A stretch of DNA of 64,000 nucleotides from Lunularia cruciata (taxonomy: Eukaryota; Streptophyta; Marchantiopsida; Lunulariales; Lunulariaceae), in contig OX419762.1 in the NCBI GenBank assembly GCA_948567375.1, positions 11,414,001 to 11,478,000 of the forward strand, written 5' to 3'. The position numbers and the translations under genes are program-made. Numbering within the stretch: position 1 is the stretch's first letter; each line of letters begins with the position of its first letter. The notes beneath the pieces are model-generated. The model had not been told where the DNA came from. It saw only the letters and a list, made by a program, of their open reading frames with translations, and did not search any database. Below are positions 35,420-43,412 of this stretch, piece after piece.

Positions 35420-36330
35420 CCACAATTGGTCCATCATGCTCATGAGGAGCTAGGACATTTTGGAGTAAGCGTACATATAGCTTACTCCAGAGTCATTATT
35501 GGTGGCGCGGTATGCAGACCACGGTACAGCAGTTTGTGGCCAGATGTGTGGTTTGTGACCGAGTTAGAGTATCATTCAATGCTCATACGCCATAGTTACA
35601 CCCATTACCTATCATGGGATTGGGTTACCATTGGAGTTTAAACTTCACCGAACCTTTACCGCTGATTGTGAGACATCATCGGTATGTTTTGGTGATGGTG
35701 GAGCACTTCTCCAAGTGGATTGAGTTGGTGGCACTTCCTGACAAGTCTAGTGAAGGGACAGTTTACTCGTTCTTGGATCGAGTTCTTAGTCATTTTGGTG
35801 CACCAGCTGAGGTTTTGACTGATCAGGGTACAGAGTTCTTGAGGGAGTTTCAGGTCTTGTGTGACAAGGCTTTGATTGATCATCGTACTACATCCCAAGA
35901 TCACCCTAAGGCAGATGGCTTAGCAGAGAGAGTGGTTCAGACGGTGAAGAGAGGATTGCAAAAGTATGGTTTGTAGAGAGGCCACTTGGGAGATTGGGAT
36001 CTCCAATTACCTTGGTTGGCCATGGGCTATCGGTTCAGCCGGCAAGCCTCCTTAGCATCCTTCTCTCCATAATTTTTACTCTATGGACAAGATCCAGATT
36101 TACCTACAGCCATTCGTCAAGATGTTACTGTAGTTTTGGACTTGGATAACCCCGATGTATGGATGAGCACATGTTCTCGATGGGCAAAGATCTTTTGGAG
36201 AGTGATGCCGATGGACTTTGAGAACTTGGCGATTGCTCAGCATAGAGATACTTTACGCTATGCTACCATTTGGGGAGGAGGTTATAGACCCTCGATCCGT
36301 CGATTTCATCCTGGAAACTATGTATATCTA
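35420..36330 (+). mobile_element. integrase region of the gypsy element
   Basis: A zinc-binding start is suggested by HHAHEELGHFG near 35428-35460. The catalytic core follows, with VMVEHFSKWIELVALP (near 35693-35740), VLTDQGTEF and HPKADGLAERVVQTVKRGL (to about 35970), giving the Asp, Asp and Glu positions. A C-terminal part with RFHPGNYVYL near 36301-36330 resembles the end of gypsy integrases. No chromodomain is seen. Confidence 0.88.
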
Positions 36331-36525
36331 TAATAGACAGCACCAACAACACTTGATGTTTCTACAGGCCGCACTATCTTGAGAGTGCGTGAGGTTTTGC
36401 CATCTAGAGTCCTTGTGTTAGAAGGACGTGATGGTTTTGTTTAGAAGGATCATGTGTGCAATTGTCCGCCATGCCACCTCCCAAACATTGATGGTACTAT
36501 GGACCCAAGCTTGGCACTTGTACGT

Positions 36526-36675
36526 GCAGGCTTGAGGTGTATGTTATGTGGCTCTTCTGGTGGAGCTGCTACTATATTAGTGTGTGATAGCTGTTCGAGA
36601 GGATGGCATATGGCATGTATGACTCCTCCCCTCACGGTGGTTCCTCATGGACAGTGGTTATGTCCTAGATGTACT
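36526..36675 (+). mobile_element. PHD finger downstream of the integrase
   Basis: Within one open stretch (36454-36678) the eight zinc ligands of a PHD finger are present in C4HC3 order: Cys-x2-Cys in CMLCGSS, Cys-x2-Cys in CDSC, His and Cys in WHMAC, and Cys-x2-Cys in WLCPRC just before the stop. The conserved Trp is next to the His, and a second Trp precedes the last Cys pair. PHD fingers usually read histone H3 tails. Its position matches that of the chromodomain in chromoviruses, so a role in choosing integration sites is a fair inference. This domain is unbroken in the window. Confidence 0.88.
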
Positions 36676-36833
36676 TGACCTATAGCTAGTTCATTCTTTA
36701 TATGGTATAGATTGCAGACATGCGACTAACTATGGGGCTCCATAGCACCCGGCCTCCTGATCTTTGCCCATTAGAGGGTATACAATATACTTAGAGTAGA
36801 TGGCTATCTGGAGTTAGAGGGGCCTAACCACCA

Positions 36834-36848
36834 ACTAGGGGGGGCGAT
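36834..36848 (+). promoter_or_regulatory. purine tract before the 3' LTR
   Basis: A G-rich tract ending in about seven G's (36838-36844) and then CGAT directly precedes TGTGGCACTTTAGAG, the apparent start of the 3' LTR. It fits a polypurine tract, the primer for plus-strand synthesis. The tract is short, so the exact border is uncertain. Confidence 0.5.
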
Positions 36849-37325
36849 TGTGGCACTTTAGAGTCTATGTATGACTTATGTATGAGTTGTGCTTCTATAG
36901 TGTATGATGTTGACAGCGATGTATGTTATGTAGCGATGTATATACGCACGACTGCTGTCATGCCATTTGTAGTGCCGCATCTAGATGCTCAGACACTGGA
37001 GTTCCAGTGATAGTAGTTAGAGTTATTTCAGCAGTTTCGTAGAGACTACTTTCCGACGGTCAGATTTCGTGTTCGGGGTACTGACTTCACCATCAGCGGG
37101 ACCGTTAGGGTTTCAGTGCTAGCTCAAGTCCAGGGGGTATAGTTTCAAAGTGAGCTCCAGAGAGCTCACTTCTCTGATGTTGCTTACTACTCTCAACTCA
37201 GATTGCTTCTTTGATGTCGGCACTTTAGAGTCTATGTATGACTTATGTGTGAGTTGTGTTTCTATAGTGTATGATGTTGACAGCGATGTATGTTGTGTAG
37301 CGACACACGCACTATACACACGACA
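36849..37325 (+). repeat. 3' LTR sequence with a second partial copy
   Basis: It starts TGTGGCACTTTAGAGTC. Its first part of about 108 bases is followed by the segment shared with the left end (36957-37182). A piece matching the inverse of 27960-28012 comes next, and then a second copy of the first part from 37219. The layout is therefore part A, part B, inverted scrap, part A again. Rearranged or nested LTR ends could explain this. Confidence 0.6.
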
Positions 37326-38750
37326 TTTCCTTCTCTTTGAACTTGTTTGTGTGTACTCTTTACTAATGAAGTGTAGTCCACCACATTGGGCTATTCCTCT
37401 CTATATTGAGGAAAAATCATCTACAAGAACCTACGAGGTAGTCCTATTGAGTTTATTATAAAATTTTCCCCATCCACTATATGTGGTGTTGCAAAGAAAC
37501 TATGTACTCCTTCTTCTTCTTGATGTAGTGTAGGTACGGTCTCCTTTGCTTTGTCTTCCACATCCACCTAGTCCTCATCTTGAACTTCTTGTCTAAACTT
37601 GAGCTAAACTTGCAAGTTCTTCTAGTCAAAGGTCTTCTTGTTCTTTATTGCTACTTCTGCTTCTTCTTCTTCTTCTTCTTTTCTTTGTACTTCCTTTGGA
37701 AGAACTAATTGCACTTCCTCCTAATAGTCTTTTTTCTCCTCCAAACTCAACTCAATGCACTACATGGTAAGTTTATCTTCTACAACATTATGTTTGGTTT
37801 CTTCCTCTGTTTTCTTAACTTTCCATTCCTTCTTCATCAAAAAAAACGTCTATTGCTTGAGAATTCTTCCTTGCTCTCTTTGGTGGTCTTTTTATATCCT
37901 CATTGCTAGAGGGTTGCTTCTTCTTCTTGGAGATGGCTACCACTATCAAATCCTTCATTTTTATGAATTCTCTTGATGAGAGAAACTTGGCATCTATATC
38001 TTAGTAATTCTTGATTGTGGAGGGTCTTTCAGGTTGAGCCAAGAAGTACTCCAATATGAAGTGACTGCCTAATTTTCTCTTCTCATCTTTGCTCAGCAAA
38101 TTCATCTCCATGTAGAAGTGAATTGAAAATAGAGCCAAGTAAGTAGCTCTACCTTCCTCCTCAATTTCCTTAATCATGATGCAGGCATGTTGATGGAACA
38201 TAAAAGCCTAATTGATAAGTTCTTCCCTAAATTCTCAAAGAACATTGCCAGATTGATATTTAGGTAGATAGTTCATTTTGGGTAAATTAGTCTATTAATA
38301 GACTAAATGAGATATTTATGATCAAGGTCTTTGTAAGAATGAACCTTACACCCGCTACTCTTTGACCTCTTCTTTGCAAAGGTATTCTTGATAATTGCAT
38401 TGAATTTCATCTCCATCTTCCCAAATTTGGTGTCTAACACCATCGCCCTTATAGTTCTTGAATCTACCTTGAGTACTATCCTCTAGTACTCCTCTATCCA
38501 ATTGTAAGGATCCCACAAAGATTCCTAGTTGCTCTCTCACTTCTTCTTTGCATCTCTTGAATGAATCCAAAGAACCCAATTCCAAATTCTAGAGTAGAAA
38601 CATCAAATGCTTACTTTGAGTAGATCACTCCTAACTCTCATTGCTCATTTTTTGATTCTTGGAGATTGAAGGATCACCTCGTGGATCTTCCTTATAGTTG
38701 TCTTTGCTTTGGCCATATTGCTAACAAGTGTTTTTCTTTGAAAAAGAGAC
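37326..38750 (-). pseudogene. coding relic, right part, beyond the gypsy insertion
   Basis: On the minus strand, charged open stretches (for example EEVREQLGIFVGSL near 38500-38540) and a Lys/Glu-rich repeat of GAA codons at about 37650-37685 continue the look of the relic on the left of the gypsy element. A start-like ATGGCCAAAGCAAAG is at about 38717 (minus). The family is not recognised. An old element ORF split by the gypsy insertion is the simplest reading. Confidence 0.35.
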
Positions 38751-39550
38751 TAACAATTATAGAGAGAAAGATCACTCAAGCACTCTTTGGAAAAGTTATT
38801 ACAAGAATATGCTAGCAAAAGTGAAAACTGATCTTAGCAATTGATTTATAGACACTGATTCTTCTATAATGGTCCTCAACGGGCAAGATATCACTCTTCC
38901 ACACATGCAAACTCTCCAAGTGGCGCCATCAGCTTATTGCAGCAGTTCTTTATCTCTGTTGACAATGTCATTTAAATCAATGTATGGTCACTAATTCCAA
39001 CAAATACTCAATTGCAAAGATTCTTCATACTTGTTCTCTTTGTACTTATCCAGTTTCCAGACTTGACTTCTTCGTATCTGCCCCTTTGTTGATATCTTCT
39101 TCTCTTCCACATAGGCCTAAAATGAACTCCAAAGAATATCCCTAAAAGAGGTTTCTTCCTCTAAACATGACACAATCTTCTTCAATCTTCTTCCGTATAA
39201 AAGTAATAAAATGAAACAAAATTACACTTTTGAAAAAAGGTGTGCATCACAAGATCAATCTAACTTAATCCCTTCTCTTTTACTGCTGAGAAGATTGTTT
39301 GTCATCGCACGAAATTACGTTTCTTTCAATGACTGTTTATGTTAGTTAGATATGCTTTACTTCGGTAAGTGTTAACTGCACAAAACTGAAAGAGAAATCC
39401 GAGTGTCAATTCCTAACTTCTAGATCAGATTGAAAATCGTCTGATTAATCTCATTTATGGAAGCATCCTCTACTTATGGAGGAGGATTAAAATCTCCGTT
39501 TTGATCCTCAGGTCTCCGTTTAAGTATAACTGCATATACTTTGCACTAAT

Positions 39551-40159
39551 GGACCAGTAACTCAATGCGAGACCTTTAACAGAAGTGCTTTATAAAAGTT
39601 GGTTTGAGCGTCAAGTCCTGCTTAGTCCGAGGGTTTTGAATTATTTATTTCTTCAATCAGAAGGTCTCAATAGCTCTCAGTAATCATGCTGAGACCACAT
39701 TTTAGGACCAGCAGCTCAATACCAGGGAACTTTCACATTCTCAGCATTTAAAAAAAGAAATGCATTGCAGATTCAATTCCAAGTTATGACTTGAACTTTC
39801 AAGAAAGTTTTAAATTCTAATTTTCTTTTCCACTCAACAATACTCTATAATGTAACGCACATGTAACCACCACAATCAGGACATAGAAGTTATGACATCA
39901 GCCGGTTCAAATTCGAGATAAAGCGCAAGAGCAATTTCATGATGGAAGTTTAGAACAGATGACATAATCTGAAATTATGAATTCTATGAAGCACATTAGA
40001 TATGGTTAGGGAATAAGATCATAAAAAAGAACACTAGTTTTGTTTTAAATATGGTCACAAGTTCCTGTATGTCATGTGAGGAGCAGTAGCTTTAAGGCAA
40101 GAGCATTCTCAATCACAGTTAATTGAAACTGGTTTGCAGGTTCGAGTCCTGCCTGGTCC
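39551..40159 (+). repeat. three degenerate tRNA-like units
   Basis: Three stretches start GGACCAG or GGAGCAG and run for about 80 bases: 39551-39628, about 39705-39785, and 40080-40159. The third is best. Its T arm is GCAGGTTCGAGTCCTGC, its 3' acceptor strand CTGGTCC pairs with GGAGCAG except at one position, and its D arm is GCTTTAAGGCAAGAGC. The anticodon region is about 8 bases too long for a normal tRNA and its loop cannot be placed, so I treat these as tRNA pseudogenes or tRNA-derived repeats. Confidence 0.5.
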
Positions 40160-40298
40160 AAATTTTTATACCTTAGAGATTATAATTAGATGCAACGCCA
40201 ATTATTCATGATCAAGAAAAGTCCCCGATGAATCTGGAGGTTATGATCTAAGATAATAATGTTAAATGTAACGCCATTGTTCATGATCAGGAGAAGTC

Positions 40299-40594
40299 GA
40301 GATCCCGAAGCTGCAGAGAGACTTTATGAGACCCGTTCAAGATTATTTTATTTTTTTCCTTTATCGACATTGAGCTAAAAGATGTCTTACGAAATGGGGA
40401 TAATTCAAAACCAATAAGCTATGTGATTGCTCTGGATTAAGTATTCGAGATCCAGAACCTGCAGAGAGACTTTATGAGACCCGTTCAAGTTTTCTTTGTT
40501 TTCCTTTATCGACATTGAGCAAAAAGATGTCTTACGAAATGTGGATAACTCAAAACCAATAAGATATGTGATTCATGTGGACTAAGTTAAGTAT
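40299..40594 (+). repeat. two tandem copies of a 148-bp unit
   Basis: The unit begins GAGATCC(C/A)GAA and contains CTGCAGAGAGACTTTATGAG and ATGTCTTACGAAATG. It occurs at 40299-40446 and again at 40447-40594 with few differences. A shorter related pair (TAACGCCATTGTTCATGATCA and TGCAACGCCAATTATTCATG) lies just upstream at about 40190-40290. Confidence 0.9.
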
Positions 40595-41757
40595 TCGTGG
40601 ATTCATTATCCTTCCATTCTTGTAATGAGTCTCTGGGTATGATTTAAGTTCCAAATATACACTTCATAAGAGGTTATCATCATGATTATTATTATATCAA
40701 TATGGCTCGTGTGTGTGTTTAATCTTCACTGATTATTAAGCATTGGCACCAACGCAGTAACAAGGACAAATATATCAGGCTAACAAGTTTCCTCCCAGCC
40801 GTTCGGAATAGTGCTTTCCTCTTAATTACTTATGTTTAATGTTCATACTAAAGACTCATATAGCTAGTCGTAATTTCGTTTATATATGTACTATTATATT
40901 TATCTCCTTTTCGGAAAAATTGAATTTAATCTATTGATTTCCTTGGATTGAAAAGACTTCTAGTTCGTCCGCTACTCGGCTTTTCCTGCGCAGTATCATT
41001 ACTTAACCGGGAAGTCGTTAGACTTTCCTGAAACCACAGTAATCTTGAAGGTGAAGGACTTCAGCCAGAACTGCAATTTTGCAGTCACCTCAAGACCTGA
41101 AGAAGGCAACTCTTGGTATGGAGTACCCAAGTGACCGGGAAGTCCGTAAGTGGCGTAATGCGTGCCACAGAGTTTGGGACTTGCCGATGACCGGGGAGTA
41201 TTTAGCGGGAATGAGTTCTTCCCGGGTAGATCTGAGAATACCCGGTAGTCTATTCCATCAACCGGCAAGCGGACTGGTTCCTTAAAACTCTGATTAGAGG
41301 AAATTCTCGTGATCCGCAGGTATTTCCGAGCAGAACGAAACAGAGTTTGAGTTCGTTCCTTGTAAAGTCTGGTGATACTCCCACCTTTCCTTAACCGGCA
41401 AGTAGGCAGGTCCTCGAGAAGCCAGCAAGTTACTTCTCGTACAGCTTCGCGTCTTAGTCTCATTTTACCTCCGGGTAAAATGTTTGTCAGCCTTATCGAT
41501 GGGTCTTCCCATCCTTCTTGTTATGCTATGCGTGTCGCTCTTTCACTTACCTTAAATGACATACGCGGTCCCTCTTCTCAGTCGGGTTCCACATGTGGGC
41601 AAAGAGTTTGCGGTAAACTTTCTCTGAAAGTTTGTGCGTTCCTCACAGATGAAAGGCTTGTCGGGACACGTGGTCACATTACAGTATAAAACCATCAGTT
41701 TCATAAACGAGTTGGCCATATTTCGTATATAAGAAGGGAGAGAGGACGGAGGAGAAG
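40595..41757. other. intergenic, GC-richer block before U2
   Basis: From about 40980 the DNA becomes richer in GC. A 154-codon minus-strand frame (40999-41463) covers it, but it has no motif I recognise. CCGGG(A/T)A-like words recur. I see no supported gene. The last 100 bases hold the U2 promoter. Confidence 0.35.
41725..41734 (+). promoter_or_regulatory. TATA box of the U2 snRNA gene
   Basis: CGTATATAAG lies about 30 bases before the U2 start, the standard place for the TATA box of plant polymerase II snRNA genes. The usual plant upstream sequence element near -70 (RTCCCACATCG) is not found there. The closest match, GTTCCACATGT, is at about 41586-41596, some 170 bases upstream. Confidence 0.6.
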
Positions 41758-41758
41758 T

Positions 41759-41957
41759 ATACCTTTCTCGGCCTTTTGGCTAAGATCAAGTGTAGTATCT
41801 GTTCTTATCAGTTTAATATCTGATACGAGGGTCATTGACCCTCATGATATTAATCTAATTTCTCTCAGGGTGCGAGTCCAATTCGGCAGCTTGCTGTCGA
41901 GGACTTGCCAGTGTCGCCTTGGTTTAGCACTACCTCTCAGGCCGGCGCAGCCCACCC
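41759..41957 (+). ncRNA. U2: U2 spliceosomal snRNA
   Basis: U2 snRNA pairs with intron branch points in the spliceosome. The first 65 or so bases match the conserved U2 5' part, starting ATACCTTTCTCGGCC and including the branch-point pairing sequence GTAGTA. GAGGGTCATTGACCCTC is a well-formed stem IIa. Further on, TCGGCAGC and GCTGTCGA form a paired stem III, and the RNA ends near GCCCACCC, as plant U2 does, for a length of about 199 bases. The Sm-binding stretch reads AATTTCTCTC where plants usually have a longer run of T. The kept pairing argues for a real gene, though a variant copy is possible. Confidence 0.92.
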
Positions 41958-43412
41958 TCTCCTCACGGGGAGGCCCAACGAACTGAAGACAGGATTGGGA
42001 TGATGTATACAGTACAAATCAAATTTTCATATCTATGAAAAAGTACAAACCAGAATTGCATTCGAATGTGGTGGCACCACAATGACTGCCACCTTCTCGA
42101 AGGCCGTGTGCATGTACCCCCTTCACCATGAAATCGAGTATTGTTGGTCTGGCAATCCGGCTCCAGCAAAGAATGCATACTAAACGAGCTAATCTCTAAG
42201 GAATCCGAGAGTAGATCAGCACGAAATCCAGCGGGAGCGACGCAGGACCAACATTATCAGTCAAAATAGGGAGTTTCTTGAAACTCTGGTACTCGGGGGG
42301 GGGGAGCTATCGTAGAGTGGATTTCGTCAGACAGATTTCTCCGCTTATTTACTTGATGCCCGTCTGCAAATTGTACTTGTTCAGGAAAATGGAACTTCGG
42401 ATCTTCGGTGGACAGCTTCATACCAGGATGCCGGAACATTATAAATATTATCTGATTACGGAACGACAAGCACAATGTGTCGACCTGCAAAATTTGTTGA
42501 CATGCATCTGAACGCGACATTCTATGACAACGCGGACGGGTCTGCGATTTCAGTAGTTGCATGACTCGAGGGTCATTCAACTACAGTCCTGCACAGATGC
42601 ACATTATTACATGTTAATTAAATTTCGAAGTTCTCAGCTCTCCTCTCCGTGTGGAGTTGATTGTCTGTAAAGAGAGGTCTCCTGTAAGACTTATGGACTG
42701 TGCCCTCCCTGTTGATTTCGGAAAAACGTTCTCATGATCTGGAAAGAAGAGATTATATTTCGTTCTCCAAAAAGGGAAAATTGTCAAGGTTCAATATGTA
42801 CTTCCTTCTGAGCTCAAGATTTCATCCTGCTGCATCACTGAAGCTGGTGCTTGGTGTTCATGTGACAAGAAAGCAAGGAGCAGTGAACCTGACTATGATG
42901 TGCTCAGCGGAAGGTATGCAGAAGAGCAATTTACTGAATGATTATGAGTGAGAAGTTTGTGGATCTGAATCATGGAATCGACTGGACAATGCAACATATT
43001 TGATACGCATTTTGAGAGAGTAATAGCACAGGAAGGCGCTGGGATGACCTCGAGTGACAGGGGTTTCACTGGGTGGCTGGGTGGGGGGAAGGGGACAACA
43101 CGGTGCGTGGAGTACGCCTCTCCGATCAACCGCTTCTATCACTCTTCTATCCGTCGATATCTCTACACCTTGCATCAGCTTATATTGTAACCATCAGCCA
43201 ACCTGATACTTCGGATCAGTTTTAGAATCAAAAGGTTCGAATGGTGAGTCGAATCCGTGGTGGATAGAAGCTTACTTGATTGTAACTCTACGGTACCGTC
43301 TCTCTCCTTAACATTGCAGACCTTGAAATTGTTATTGTGAAAATAATAATGCGTCTGTTATCACTGAGCAGAAAACAGCAACGCAAGAGAGTGAGCAAGC
43401 AGGCGCTCTGTT
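41958..43412. other. intergenic between U2 and the PKA regulatory subunit gene
   Basis: No gene is recognised. A run of ten G's lies at about 42296-42305. A G-rich stretch at 43071-43094 has four runs of three or more G's and could form a G-quadruplex. The last 200 bases are probably promoter and 5' untranslated region of the next gene. Confidence 0.4.

Larger units (their letters stand above)
27553..37325 (+). mobile_element. Ty3/gypsy-type LTR element carrying a DNMT3-like methyltransferase and a PHD finger
   Basis: The plus-strand order is: LTR-related segment (27553-27830), leader, gag with two CCHC knuckles (about 29300-30480), an Arg/Gly-rich stretch, aspartic protease (about 31360-31700), cytosine-5 methyltransferase (about 32095-33070), reverse transcriptase (about 33690-34690), RNase H (about 34690-34990), integrase (about 35420-36330), PHD finger (about 36526-36675), purine tract (36834-36848) and LTR sequence (36849-37325). 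Ordinary gypsy elements have protease directly before reverse transcriptase; here about 2 kb separate them and the methyltransferase fills most of it. The two LTR-related segments differ by roughly 10 percent by eye over their best 135 bases, which with more than ten breaks in the coding parts marks an old, dead copy. It is about 9.8 kb long. Confidence 0.88.

Noticed and set aside
40999-41463. 154-codon minus-strand frame before U2
   Set aside because: It has no family resemblance. Its length is not unusual for a GC-richer stretch, and it runs against the U2 promoter.
41586-41596. Upstream sequence element of the U2 gene
   Set aside because: The match to RTCCCACATCG is partial and it lies about 170 bases upstream, not near -70, so I do not call it as a functional site.
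41963-42580. Minus-strand frames after U2 as a gene
   Set aside because: Two short frames have no motif, no start context and no in-phase splice joining.
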